DNA of 8,035 bases, from the NCBI GenBank assembly GCA_903953805.1, contig CAJBLC010000101.1:1-8035 (forward strand). The letters run 5' to 3'. Below the pieces are notes generated by a model. That model ran no database searches. It was given only the letters and a program-made list of their open reading frames with translations, and was not told the DNA's origin. Within the stretch, counting starts at the first letter, position 1. The number at the start of each line of letters is the position of its first letter. The DNA comes from an uncultured Actinomycetes bacterium (lineage in GTDB: Bacteria > Actinomycetota > Actinomycetes > Nanopelagicales > Nanopelagicaceae). Of this stretch, positions 1 to 7,522 are shown piece by piece. The translations under genes were made by a program, and so were the position numbers.

Positions 1-755
1 AGACTCGTCGTTGGAATCCAAAGATGAAGCGCTTTATCTTCGCTGAGCGCAACGGTATTTACATCATCGATATCCAGCAGTCACTTGCACTCATTGATAG
101 TGCTTATGACTTCATCAAGGACACAGTTGCTAAGGGTGGCCACATTCTCTTTGTGGGCACAAAGAAGCAAGCACACCAGCCAATCATTGAACAAGCAGCT
201 CGCGTAGGCATGCCTTACGTTACAGAGCGCTGGCTCGGTGGAATGCTCACCAACTTCCCAACTGTTTACAAGCGTATTCAGCGTCTCAAGGAGCTCGAAG
301 AGCTCGAGACCAAGAACGATCTCGTTCTTACAAAGAAGGAACTTCTAGTTCTCCGTCGCGAGCGCGAGAAGCTCACGAAGAACCTCGAAGGTATCCGCAA
401 CATGACCAAGTTGCCTTCAGCAATCTGGGTAGTCGATACCAAGAAGGAGCACCTTGCAGTTCAGGAAGCTCACAAGCTCGGTATTCCAGTTGTTGCAATC
501 TTGGATACAAACTGCGATCCAGATGAAGTTGATTACAAGATTCCAGGTAATGACGATGCAATCCGTTCAATCGGTTTGTTGACTCGCGTCATCGCTGATG
601 CAGCAGTTGCAGGTCTTGCAGCTCGCTCAGCAGCAGGTGCAGCAGTTGCCGATAAGGCTCCAGCAGCAGATGCAGCGATTGCAGAAGTTGAGAGCGCAAT
701 GATTGAAGCTGCAGCGCCAGCTACCGAAACCGCAACCGAAAAAGTAGGGGAATAA
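1..755 (+). CDS. rpsB: 30S ribosomal protein S2, 5' end cut off by the window edge
   Basis: Ribosomal protein S2 is a component of the 30S subunit and helps attach S1 and organise the mRNA path. The first complete codon is at position 3 and reads TRRWNPK before the Met codon at 24. That Met is internal, because the family has this stretch after an N-terminal segment of the type MRQLLESGVHFGHQ; about 20 residues lie upstream of the window. Visible hallmarks, numbered from the Met at 24, are RNGIYIID (10-17), ERWLGGMLTN (68-77), a charged helical hairpin rich in K, E, L and R (about 84-125, the S2 coiled-coil insert), WVVDTKKEHLAV (135-146) and the IPGNDDAIRSI segment (173-183). After about residue 192 comes an Ala-rich, low-complexity acidic tail of some 50 residues, typical of actinobacterial S2 and probably disordered. 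The stop is TAA at 753-755, 4 nt before tsf. Confidence 0.98.
   Translation, partial: TRRWNPKMKRFIFAERNGIYIIDIQQSLALIDSAYDFIKDTVAKGGHILFVGTKKQAHQPIIEQAARVGMPYVTERWLGGMLTNFPTVYKRIQRLKELEELETKNDLVLTKKELLVLRREREKLTKNLEGIRNMTKLPSAIWVVDTKKEHLAVQEAHKLGIPVVAILDTNCDPDEVDYKIPGNDDAIRSIGLLTRVIADAAVAGLAARSAAGAAVADKAPAADAAIAEVESAMIEAAAPATETATEKVGE
746..751 (+). promoter_or_regulatory. Shine-Dalgarno site for tsf
   Basis: AGGGGA lies inside the last codons of rpsB and ends 8 nt before the TTG at 760. Its position supports the TTG as the true tsf start. Confidence 0.65.
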
Positions 756-759
756 TCAA

Positions 760-1587
760 TTGGCTTACACAGCAGAAGATGTAAAGAAGCTTCGCGAAGC
801 AACTGCAGCAGGCATGCTTGATTGCAAGAAGGCGCTCGATGAAGCAAATGGCGATTTCGATAAAGCCGTTGAGATCATCCGCGTTAAAGGTTTGAAGGGC
901 GTCACCAAGCGTGAAGGCCGCACAACCTCAAATGGTCTCGTTGTTGCACGTGCATCAGGCAACCTCGGAGTAATGCTCGAACTCAACTGCGAAACAGATT
1001 TCGTAGCGAAGGGTGAGCGATTCCAGGAACTCGCTGATGAACTTATTGCACACCTCGAAGCATCAAAGGTTGCTGACCTTGCTGCATTCCTCGAGTCAAA
1101 GCTTCCAACAGGTAAGACTGTTCAGGAGCGCATTGATGAAGGTAATGCAACACTTGGTGAGAAGATTGAGATCCGTCGCGTCGTTGTACTCGATGGTTCA
1201 CCAGTCGCTCTCTACTTGCACCGCACAAGCCCTGACCTACCACCACAGCTTGGTGTCTTAGTTCAGCTCGCATCAGATGCACTTGAAGCAGGTAAGGATG
1301 TTGCACAGCACATCGCAGCCTTCGCTCCACAGTACGTCCGCCGCGAGGATATTCCTGCCGATGCGATCGAGTCAGAGCGTCGTATCGCTGAAGAGACTGC
1401 CCGCGCTGAAGGTAAGCCAGAGGCATCACTTTCAAAGATCGTTGAAGGTCGCGTGACTGGATTCGTCAAGGAAGTCTCTCTCCTCGAGCAGGCATTCGCA
1501 AAGGATGCAAAGAAGACCGTCCAGCAGATCCTCGATGAGGCAAAGACTGCTGTTTCGGCGTTTCACCGTTTCAAGGTTGGACAGTAA
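760..1587 (+). CDS. tsf: Translation elongation factor Ts (TTG start)
   Basis: EF-Ts is the cytoplasmic nucleotide exchange factor that releases GDP from EF-Tu during elongation. The 275-residue product matches the usual actinobacterial length and is intact. The N-terminal UBA-like domain (about 1-45) contains LREATAAGMLDCKKAL. The EF-Tu contact motif TDFV is at 79-82 within NCETDFVAKGERF. The dimerisation-type core includes RTSPDLPPQLGVLVQL and HIAAFAPQYV, and the C-terminal helical part ends in RFKVGQ. The start is TTG at 760: the conserved N-terminus (AYTAEDVKKLRE) begins right after it, no ATG is in place, and AGGGGA is suitably spaced upstream. It is 4 nt downstream of rpsB, the near-universal rpsB-tsf pair, and so is probably co-transcribed with it. 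The TTG start may moderate its translation; that is inference. Confidence 0.98.
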   Translation: MAYTAEDVKKLREATAAGMLDCKKALDEANGDFDKAVEIIRVKGLKGVTKREGRTTSNGLVVARASGNLGVMLELNCETDFVAKGERFQELADELIAHLEASKVADLAAFLESKLPTGKTVQERIDEGNATLGEKIEIRRVVVLDGSPVALYLHRTSPDLPPQLGVLVQLASDALEAGKDVAQHIAAFAPQYVRREDIPADAIESERRIAEETARAEGKPEASLSKIVEGRVTGFVKEVSLLEQAFAKDAKKTVQQILDEAKTAVSAFHRFKVGQ

Positions 1588-1644
1588 ACCCTTAAACTGG
1601 GGTAAGTAGTACAGCCAGAAATTCAAGCGAAAGGAGCACCCTCG
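1588..1644 (+). other. Intergenic spacer between tsf and pyrH
   Basis: This 57 nt gap is the longest in the window. It holds a short inverted repeat, ACCC at 1588-1591 and GGGT at 1600-1603 with an 8 nt loop, without a following T-run, and then the pyrH ribosome binding site. No convincing promoter hexamers with correct spacing are visible, so read-through from rpsB-tsf is the simplest reading. A separate weak promoter here cannot be excluded. Confidence 0.5.
1631..1636 (+). promoter_or_regulatory. Shine-Dalgarno site for pyrH
   Basis: AAGGAG ends 8 nt before the ATG at 1645. It is one of the two best ribosome binding sites in the window and fixes the pyrH start. Confidence 0.85.
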
Positions 1645-2370
1645 ATGGCCCGCAGTGGTTATAAGAGAGTGCTCCTCAAGCTTTCTGGTGAGGTATTTGG
1701 CGGCGAGAAGGGCATCGGTGTTGATCCCGATGTTGTAGCCGATATCGCAAAGCAGATCGCCGATGTTGTTAATTCTGGAACTCAGATTGCGATCGTTGTC
1801 GGCGGCGGAAATTACTTCCGTGGCGCTGAACTCCAACAACTAGGTATGGATCGCGCACGTGCCGATTACATGGGCATGCTCGGTACCGTCATGAACTGCC
1901 TCGCACTCCAAGATTTCCTTGAAAAAGCCGGGATTCAAACCCGCGTGCAGACCGCCATCACCATGGGTCAGGTCGCAGAGCCTTACATTCCGCTCCGTGC
2001 CATCCGCCACCTTGAGAAGAATCGCGTTGTGATCTTCGGTGCAGGTGCAGGAATGCCATTCTTCACAACGGATACCGTTGCTGCGCAGCGCGCACTTGAA
2101 ATTCACGCAGATGCACTTCTACTCGCCAAGAGCGGCGTCGATGGTGTCTATACCGCAGATCCAAAGAAGGATCCATCTGCGACAAAGTACGACGCAATTA
2201 GCTTCGATGACGTGATTGCAAAATCCCTTGCGGTTGCAGATGCCGCTGCCTTCAGCCTCTGCCGCGAAAATAATCTTCCTATCGTTGTCTTCGATCTTAA
2301 GAACAACGGCAATATTGGTCGCGCAGTTCGTGGCGATGCGATCGGAACTCTCGTCTCTTCTAGCAAGTAA
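1645..2370 (+). CDS. pyrH: UMP kinase (uridylate kinase)
   Basis: PyrH phosphorylates UMP to UDP with ATP, a step of pyrimidine nucleotide synthesis. The bacterial enzyme belongs to the amino acid kinase fold, is hexameric and is typically activated by GTP and inhibited by UTP (family knowledge). The 241-residue product is full length. Motifs in order are KLSGE (12-16, phosphate binding), GGGNYFRG (53-60), the UMP-site region MDRARADYMGMLGTVMN (68-84), GAGAGMPFFTTDT (132-144) and DALLLAKSGVDGVYTADPKK (156-175, nucleotide binding). The GAGAGMPFF form of the loop is the one I associate with Actinobacteria. The ATG start has a strong AAGGAG upstream. It sits between tsf and frr, as in most bacteria, with 35 nt to frr. 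Confidence 0.97.
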   Translation: MARSGYKRVLLKLSGEVFGGEKGIGVDPDVVADIAKQIADVVNSGTQIAIVVGGGNYFRGAELQQLGMDRARADYMGMLGTVMNCLALQDFLEKAGIQTRVQTAITMGQVAEPYIPLRAIRHLEKNRVVIFGAGAGMPFFTTDTVAAQRALEIHADALLLAKSGVDGVYTADPKKDPSATKYDAISFDDVIAKSLAVADAAAFSLCRENNLPIVVFDLKNNGNIGRAVRGDAIGTLVSSSK

Positions 2371-2394
2371 TCAGTACTACCAATCTCTTAACGT

Positions 2395-2400
2395 GAGGAA
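2395..2400 (+). promoter_or_regulatory. Shine-Dalgarno site for frr
   Basis: The GAGGAA core lies 5 nt before the ATG at 2406. An out-of-frame ATG at 2401 sits between them, but the conserved RRF N-terminus follows only the ATG at 2406. Confidence 0.65.
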
Positions 2401-2405
2401 ATGAA

Positions 2406-2969
2406 ATGCCTGATCTGAATGAAATCCTCGTCGATGCCTCAGCGAAGATGGCGAAGGCGATCGAGGTAGCGAAAGAGGACTTTGGTGCGATCCGTACCGG
2501 ACGCGCTCACCCAGGCATGTTCTCGAAGATCATGGTTGATTACTACGGCACGCTCACACCACTTGCTCAGCTCGCATCCTTCCAAGTGCCAGAGGCGCGT
2601 ATGGCGCTCGTTTCGCCATATGACAAGAGCGCAATGGGGCTCATTGAGCGCGCAATCCGCGAATCTGATCTCGGCGTAAACCCAGCAACAGATGGCGCAG
2701 TCATCCGTGTTAACTTCCCACAACTTACTGAAGAGCGCCGCAAGGATTACATCAAGGTTGCTCGCGGTAAGGCTGAAGATTCAAAGATCTCGATCCGCAA
2801 TATTCGTCGCGCAGCGATGGATCTCATGGCGAAGATGGAGAAGGATGGCGATGTCGGCAAAGACGATATTGCTCGCTCCGAGAAGGATCTTGAGAAGATC
2901 ACAACTGAGCATGTCAATGAGATCGATAAGCTCTTAAAGCATAAAGAGACTGAACTTCTCGAAGTCTAA
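2406..2969 (+). CDS. frr: Ribosome recycling factor
   Basis: RRF works with EF-G in the cytoplasm to split post-termination ribosomes so that subunits can be reused. The product has 187 residues against a usual 185 or so and appears intact. The first part of the three-helix bundle carries IRTGRAHP (29-36). The small beta domain follows (about 31-105; YYGTLTPLAQLASFQVPEAR). The long helices then carry LTEERRKD (107-114) and IRNIRR (130-135), whose arginines are the conserved ribosome-contact region, followed by MEKDGDVGKDD. The start is ATG at 2406. It ends 1 nt before the cdsA start (TAAAATG), suggesting translational coupling. Confidence 0.97.
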   Translation: MPDLNEILVDASAKMAKAIEVAKEDFGAIRTGRAHPGMFSKIMVDYYGTLTPLAQLASFQVPEARMALVSPYDKSAMGLIERAIRESDLGVNPATDGAVIRVNFPQLTEERRKDYIKVARGKAEDSKISIRNIRRAAMDLMAKMEKDGDVGKDDIARSEKDLEKITTEHVNEIDKLLKHKETELLEV

Positions 2970-2970
2970 A

Positions 2971-3819
2971 ATGGAAGATATTCATTCGATCCAGAACGCG
3001 ATCAATAAGAGAGCTGGCAGAAATCTAGGCTCATCAATATTGGTTTCAGCGACGATCATTGCACTCGTCTTTGGATCTCTTGCTATCAATCCAGCGATCT
3101 TTGCTGTTCTCGTTGCGGTCGCGTTGATGATTGCAATTCGTGAACTCAATCATGCTTACCGGACCGGCGGGGTATCGATCCCTGATTGGCTCCTCGTAGC
3201 ATCTGTGCCCATCACAATCGGTGCCGCATGGCTTGGCAAAGTCTCCTTACTTGCAGTTGCTCTCGCATTCGTCACCACCAATGTCATGGTGATCTTGATG
3301 TTCCTCAATCCAGCTGACTTTGTGAAACGGTCAACTGCCGCAGTCTTTGCAATCTTCTATATTCCTTTCCTTGGTGGCTTCCTGGTGCTGCTTGCACATC
3401 ACGATAATTCAGTTGCGCGTATCTTGACCCTCGTCGTGCTCACGAGTTGCAATGACACCTTTGCTTATCTCTCGGGTGTGCTCTTCGGAAAACATCCACT
3501 TGCGCCACATATCAGCCCCAAGAAGACCTGGGAGGGCCTGATTGGCTCGGTTGCAGCAACAACTGTTGGCGCGTCACTCGTCTTCCATTTTGCACTCCAT
3601 CGCCATTGGTGGCTTGGTGCGCTTATCGGCTTAATGGCAGTGGCAACTGCTACCTGTGGTGACCTCATTGAATCTGCAATGAAGCGGGATCTCCACATCA
3701 AAGATATGAGTAACTTCTTACCGGGCCATGGCGGAATCCTCGATCGCCTTGACTCCATTCTCTTCACAGCACCTGCTGTGTGGGCTGTGCTTGAACTCGT
3801 GAATCGATATCAATTATGA
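2971..3819 (+). CDS. cdsA: Phosphatidate cytidylyltransferase (CDP-diacylglycerol synthase)
   Basis: CdsA is an integral membrane enzyme that converts phosphatidic acid and CTP into CDP-diacylglycerol, the precursor of phosphatidylglycerol, cardiolipin and phosphatidylinositol. The 282-residue protein has a polar N-terminus (1-20) and then many hydrophobic segments (about 22-58, 72-112, 121-142, 150-170, 190-208, 213-228, 262-276). The complete family signature is present at 235-261: S235, K238-R239, K244-D245, P251, HGG at 253-255, DR at 258-259 and D261. Other conserved pieces are NDTFAYLSG (161-169), SPKKTWEG (182-189) and GDLIES (230-235), with acidic residues expected to bind metal. The start at 2971 is 1 nt after the frr stop and has no strong ribosome binding site, so it probably depends on ribosomes finishing frr. 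Its TGA overlaps the rlmN ATG by 4 nt. Confidence 0.96.
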   Translation: MEDIHSIQNAINKRAGRNLGSSILVSATIIALVFGSLAINPAIFAVLVAVALMIAIRELNHAYRTGGVSIPDWLLVASVPITIGAAWLGKVSLLAVALAFVTTNVMVILMFLNPADFVKRSTAAVFAIFYIPFLGGFLVLLAHHDNSVARILTLVVLTSCNDTFAYLSGVLFGKHPLAPHISPKKTWEGLIGSVAATTVGASLVFHFALHRHWWLGALIGLMAVATATCGDLIESAMKRDLHIKDMSNFLPGHGGILDRLDSILFTAPAVWAVLELVNRYQL

Positions 3820-4940
3820 GTGACCTACCTGAGATCAAACTCGTCTTTGATGAGCCAAAGCAGCGAGTAAAGCCGCCAAAGCACTTCGCGGACCTTGATC
3901 CAGAGGGCCGTAAGGCGCTCGCCGTAGAACTTGGTATTCCTGCATTCCGCGCCAATCAAGCTGCCGTTCACTTCTTTAATCACTACAACGATGACACTGA
4001 ATCGTGGAGCGATATTCCTAAAGATCTTCGTTCGGTCATGGCCGAGAAGTTCACTCCAAAGATGATCACTCTTGTGCGCTCTGTTTCTGCAGATGGTGGT
4101 CGTACCCGTAAGGATCTCTGGAAGCTACATGATGGCGTTCTCGTTGAATCTGTTTTGATGCGTTATAGCGATCGCACAACAGTCTGCATCTCTTCCCAAG
4201 CTGGTTGCGGAATGAACTGTCCATTCTGTGCGACTGGCCAGGGCGGATTAACGCGTAATCTCACGGCCGGTGAAATCACTGCTCAAGTAGTTGCGGCAGC
4301 GCGCGCTTGTGCTGAAGGTGAATTACCTGGGGGAGAGACTCGTCTCTCCAATGTTGTCTTCATGGGCATGGGCGAACCGATGGCGAACTACAACGCCGTG
4401 ATGCGCACGATTAGAAATATCACCGCACCACAACCTGATGGGCTTGGCATTAGCGCACGATCGGTAACGCTTTCAACTGTTGGTCTTGTGAATGGTATCG
4501 AGAAGTTGCTCGATGAAGATATTCCTGTCACCTTGGCAATCTCACTACACACTCCTGATGATGAACTGCGCGACACGTTGGTTCCGATCAACTCACGTTG
4601 GAAGGTTAAAGAAGTTCTCGATGCTGCTGATGCTTATGCAGATAAGACGGGACGCCGCTATTCGATTGAATATGCAATGATCAAAGATATTAATGATCAG
4701 GCTTGGCGCTCCGATCTCCTTGGCCGACTATTGAAAAATAGAAATGCCCACGTAAACCTCATCCCACTCAACCCAACACCTGGCTCTAAGTGGACCGCAT
4801 CTCGCCCAGAAGATGAGGCAGAGTTTGTTCGCATCCTTGAGACGTACGGGGTGCCTGTCACGGTTCGCGATACTCGCGGCCGCGATATCGACGGTGCATG
4901 TGGCCAATTGGCCGCCGCCGAAGTAACCTCTGAGGCATGA
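3816..4940 (+). CDS. rlmN: Dual-specificity 23S rRNA/tRNA adenine-C2 methyltransferase RlmN
   Basis: RlmN is a radical SAM enzyme that adds a methyl group to C2 of A2503 in 23S rRNA and, in studied bacteria, of A37 in certain tRNAs; it affects translation fidelity and responses to peptidyl-transferase antibiotics. All key residues are visible in the 374-residue product. The iron-sulfur cysteines C131, C135 and C138 (GCGMNCPFC) are there. The mechanistic pair is C124, seven residues before the cluster, and C362 in DIDGACGQL near the C-terminus. Glu111 lies 13 residues before C124, matching the spacing of E105/C118 in the E. coli enzyme. SAM-binding GMGEP is at 184-188. The N-terminal 30 residues (rich in K and P, up to KHFADLD) are typical of actinobacterial members. 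The start ATG overlaps the cdsA stop by 4 nt (ATGA) and has no clear ribosome binding site. The gene ends in the same kind of overlap with the aldehyde dehydrogenase. Confidence 0.97.
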   Translation: MSDLPEIKLVFDEPKQRVKPPKHFADLDPEGRKALAVELGIPAFRANQAAVHFFNHYNDDTESWSDIPKDLRSVMAEKFTPKMITLVRSVSADGGRTRKDLWKLHDGVLVESVLMRYSDRTTVCISSQAGCGMNCPFCATGQGGLTRNLTAGEITAQVVAAARACAEGELPGGETRLSNVVFMGMGEPMANYNAVMRTIRNITAPQPDGLGISARSVTLSTVGLVNGIEKLLDEDIPVTLAISLHTPDDELRDTLVPINSRWKVKEVLDAADAYADKTGRRYSIEYAMIKDINDQAWRSDLLGRLLKNRNAHVNLIPLNPTPGSKWTASRPEDEAEFVRILETYGVPVTVRDTRGRDIDGACGQLAAAEVTSEA

Positions 4941-6364
4941 AATCTCTCTCCAACTTCATCAACGGTAAATCCACCCCAGCGCTCTCAGGCGCAGCATCCG
5001 AGGTCATCAATCCAGCGACGGGGCAGGCATATGCAACTGCACCAGTCTCAACAGCTGCCGATGTAGATCTCGCGATGAAGGCGGCATCATCGGCCTTTGA
5101 AGAGTGGCGAGATTCAACTCCATCTGAGCGTCAACGTGCCCTCTTAAAAATTGCCGATGCCTTCGAGGCACGTGCAGATGAACTCGTTGCTATTGAATCT
5201 GAGAACTGTGGAAAGCCAATCGCACTTACTGCTTCAGAAGAAGTTCCACCTATGGTCGACCAGATTCGCTTCTTCGCAGGTGCAGCTCGCAATTTAGAGG
5301 GACGATCTGCTGGTGAATATATGAAGGGCATGACCTCTTTTATTCGCCGCGAACCGATCGGTGTCTGCGCTCAAGTAACACCATGGAACTACCCAATGAT
5401 GATGGCGGTCTGGAAATGGGCGCCAGCCATTGCCGCCGGAAATACCGTTGTACTCAAGCCAAGTGACACGACACCTGCATCAACATCGTGGATGGCTGAA
5501 GTGATGGCGGAGTTCTTACCTGCTGGTGTATTTAACGTCGTCTGTGGCGATCGTGATACTGGTCGCGCACTTGTAGATCATGCAACCCCGCAAATGGTTT
5601 CTATCACTGGTTCAGTTCGTGCGGGTATGGAAGTTGCAACAAATGCAGCGAAGGACCTCAAGAAGGTTCACCTTGAACTAGGTGGCAAAGCACCGGTCGT
5701 TGTCTTTGCAGATGCTGATCTCGCTGCCGCCGCCGAAGCGATTGCCATCGCTGGATACTTCAATGCTGGTCAAGATTGCACAGCAGCAACACGAGTAATG
5801 GTTGAAGCATCTGCTTACGATGATTTTGTCGCGCTCTTAGGTCAACAAGCCCGTGAAAATATTGCAACTGGTGGTCCGACAGAGGATGTTCTCTACGGCC
5901 CCGTGAACAATGCGAATCAACTCGCTCGAGTAGCCGGCTTTATTGAGCGAACACCTTCACATGCAACCGTGGTCGCAGGTGGAACGCAGGTGGACCGTGC
6001 TGGATACTTCTGGAACCCAACAGTTGTTGCTGGCCTTCGCCAAGACGATGAGATGATTCAGAACGAGATCTTCGGACCGGTTATCACTATTCAGAAATTT
6101 GTCGATGAGAAGGAAGCAGTTCGCTTTGCGAATGGCGTTGCATATGGACTTGCATCATCGGTCTGGACAAGCAATCATTCACGTGCGATGCGCATGGCAA
6201 AGGCATTTGATTTTGGCTGCGTCTGGATCAATACCCACATTCCACTAGTAGCTGAGATGCCACATGGTGGTTTCAAGCACTCTGGTTATGGCAAAGATCT
6301 CGGAAGTTACGGTTTTGAGGATTACACACGCATCAAGCATGTGATGACTAACCTCAACGGGTAG
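4937..6364 (+). CDS. patD: NAD(P)-dependent aldehyde dehydrogenase, probably gamma-aminobutyraldehyde dehydrogenase
   Basis: This is a complete 475-residue member of the aldehyde dehydrogenase superfamily. Visible are PWNYP (149-153, with catalytic N151), cofactor-binding LKPSD (K174, S176), ITGSVRAG (223-230), LELGGKAP with the general base E247, catalytic C281 in AGQDCTAATRV, EIFGP (E377) and the C-terminal HGGFKHSGYGKD. The GYFNAGQDCTAA context resembles E. coli PatD (YdcW), which oxidises 4-aminobutyraldehyde from putrescine to GABA. That substrate is inferred; betaine aldehyde or another aminoaldehyde is possible. No putrescine aminotransferase, glutamylputrescine gene or polyamine transporter is in the window. 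The ATG overlaps the rlmN stop by 4 nt; the only purine-rich tract nearby (GAGG, 1 nt before the ATG) is too close to be a normal ribosome binding site, so coupling to rlmN is likely. Base use looks like that of its neighbours, giving no sign of recent transfer. The family is very certain, the substrate less so. Confidence 0.85.
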   Translation: MKSLSNFINGKSTPALSGAASEVINPATGQAYATAPVSTAADVDLAMKAASSAFEEWRDSTPSERQRALLKIADAFEARADELVAIESENCGKPIALTASEEVPPMVDQIRFFAGAARNLEGRSAGEYMKGMTSFIRREPIGVCAQVTPWNYPMMMAVWKWAPAIAAGNTVVLKPSDTTPASTSWMAEVMAEFLPAGVFNVVCGDRDTGRALVDHATPQMVSITGSVRAGMEVATNAAKDLKKVHLELGGKAPVVVFADADLAAAAEAIAIAGYFNAGQDCTAATRVMVEASAYDDFVALLGQQARENIATGGPTEDVLYGPVNNANQLARVAGFIERTPSHATVVAGGTQVDRAGYFWNPTVVAGLRQDDEMIQNEIFGPVITIQKFVDEKEAVRFANGVAYGLASSVWTSNHSRAMRMAKAFDFGCVWINTHIPLVAEMPHGGFKHSGYGKDLGSYGFEDYTRIKHVMTNLNG

Positions 6365-6373
6365 GCTTATTGC

Positions 6374-7522
6374 GTGCGCGATATTGTCATTCTTGGTTCG
6401 ACCGGTTCCATTGGCGTGCAAGCGCTTGAACTCGTCGCTGCCAACCCCGATCTCTTCCGCGTTGTAGGTATTAGCGCTGGATCAGGCAATCTCGAACTTC
6501 TCTTTCAACAAGCCCGAAAATTTCAGGTCCCGATCGTAGGTACGACCGCGCCACGAAGCGCATGGGAAGGTCTCGCTGACGGTCTCGCTGTCATCGATGG
6601 CCCATCAGCATCAACCGAGATCGCCGCAATTAGTTGTGACATTGTCTTAAATGGAATTACCGGATCGATTGGCCTTGGGCCAACACTCTCAGCGCTTGCC
6701 GCTGGCAATAAGGTCGCGTTAGCAAATAAAGAGTCACTCGTCGCTGGCGGACCACTAGTAAAGGCATTTGGTAGCGATCGAATCATCCCAGTCGACTCAG
6801 AACACTCTGCTCTCTTCCAGGCGCTTCTTGCTGGTAAGCGGAGTGAGGTAAAGAAATTTATTATCACAGCAAGTGGTGGTGCATTTAGAGATCGCGCCGA
6901 TCTATCCGGAGTCACACTTCAAGAGGCTCTCGCTCATCCCACCTGGTCGATGGGCCCAATGGTCACCATTAACTCTGCCACCCTGATGAATAAGGGTCTG
7001 GAGATTATTGAAGCTCACTACCTCTTTGATCTTCCGTACTCGCAGATCGAAGCCGTGATCCACCCTCAATCCGTCATTCACTCGATGGTTGAGTTCATCG
7101 ATGGTTCAACGATTGCTCAACTCAGCCCTCCCAATATGAAGGGGCCGATTGGCTACGCGCTGAACTATCCAGATCGATTGAAGCGATCAACGACACCAGT
7201 TGATTGGAGTCAGGGCCATGCCTGGAACTTCGCTCCAGTCGATATCTCTCGCTTCCCAGCGATCGGCATCGCTCGCACAGCAGGGGAGAGCGGTTCTGTT
7301 TCAACAGCAACGCTCAACGCCGCCAATGAAGTTGCGGTAGCCGCCTTTATTGATGGCCGAATTCAATTTACAGATATCGTGAATGTTGTCGAACATACTC
7401 TCACTCGAGTTGATTCTCATGGTGGTGGACAAGTAGATGTACGCGATCTCGATGATGTCAGTGCAGTCGAGTTAAATGCCCGTATGATCGCAGCCACTTA
7501 TATTGAGGAGCTCAGCCGCTAA
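6374..7522 (+). CDS. dxr: 1-deoxy-D-xylulose 5-phosphate reductoisomerase (GTG start)
   Basis: Dxr converts 1-deoxy-D-xylulose 5-phosphate to 2-C-methyl-D-erythritol 4-phosphate with NADPH. This is the committed step of the MEP pathway to isoprenoids (quinone tails, carotenoids, undecaprenyl carriers) and the target of fosmidomycin. The 382-residue product is complete. The NADPH-binding GSTGSIG is at 8-14, ANKES at 117-121, and the metal ligands D141 and E143 lie in DSEHSALFQ. ITASGGAFRD (164-173), the flexible loop HPTWSMGP (188-195), MNKGLE with K207 and third metal ligand E210, HPQSVIHSMVE (230-240) and NAANEVAVAAF in the C-terminal half are also present. The start is GTG at 6374, immediately before the conserved RDIVILGSTGSIG; only a weak GGGTAGG precedes it, overlapping the upstream stop. 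It lies 9 nt after the aldehyde dehydrogenase and its TAA shares one base with the rseP ATG. Confidence 0.97.
   Translation: MRDIVILGSTGSIGVQALELVAANPDLFRVVGISAGSGNLELLFQQARKFQVPIVGTTAPRSAWEGLADGLAVIDGPSASTEIAAISCDIVLNGITGSIGLGPTLSALAAGNKVALANKESLVAGGPLVKAFGSDRIIPVDSEHSALFQALLAGKRSEVKKFIITASGGAFRDRADLSGVTLQEALAHPTWSMGPMVTINSATLMNKGLEIIEAHYLFDLPYSQIEAVIHPQSVIHSMVEFIDGSTIAQLSPPNMKGPIGYALNYPDRLKRSTTPVDWSQGHAWNFAPVDISRFPAIGIARTAGESGSVSTATLNAANEVAVAAFIDGRIQFTDIVNVVEHTLTRVDSHGGGQVDVRDLDDVSAVELNARMIAATYIEELSR
7505..7510 (+). promoter_or_regulatory. Shine-Dalgarno site for rseP inside the end of dxr
   Basis: GAGGAG, coding for part of the last residues of Dxr, ends 11 nt before the ATG at 7522. The spacing is slightly long but workable. 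Confidence 0.55.

Noticed and set aside
79..83. Thought of 24 as the start of S2, since an ATG is there
   Set aside because: In-frame codons before it encode TRRWNPK, the conserved S2 sequence, so the gene continues upstream beyond the window.
291..308. Tandem GAGCTCGA repeat in rpsB
   Set aside because: It encodes the Glu-Leu pattern (ELEELE) of the S2 coiled-coil insert, so it is explained by protein sequence.
1588..1603. Possible terminator hairpin after tsf (ACCC / GGGT)
   Set aside because: The stem is only 4 bp and no T-run follows, so it is too weak to call.
1577..1612. Possible promoter with TTGGAC and TAAGTA or TAGTAC
   Set aside because: Hexamers are poor and the spacing is 20 nt or more; it also overlaps the tsf end.
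1432..1839. Open frame of 135 codons on the minus strand across the tsf-pyrH junction
   Set aside because: It is antisense to two intact conserved genes, has no recognisable motif, and would need pyrH and tsf to be overlapped on both strands; a coding shadow.
6523..6915. Open frame of 130 codons on the minus strand inside dxr
   Set aside because: It lies wholly within the NADPH-binding and metal-binding region of dxr and its translation is of low-complexity shadow type.
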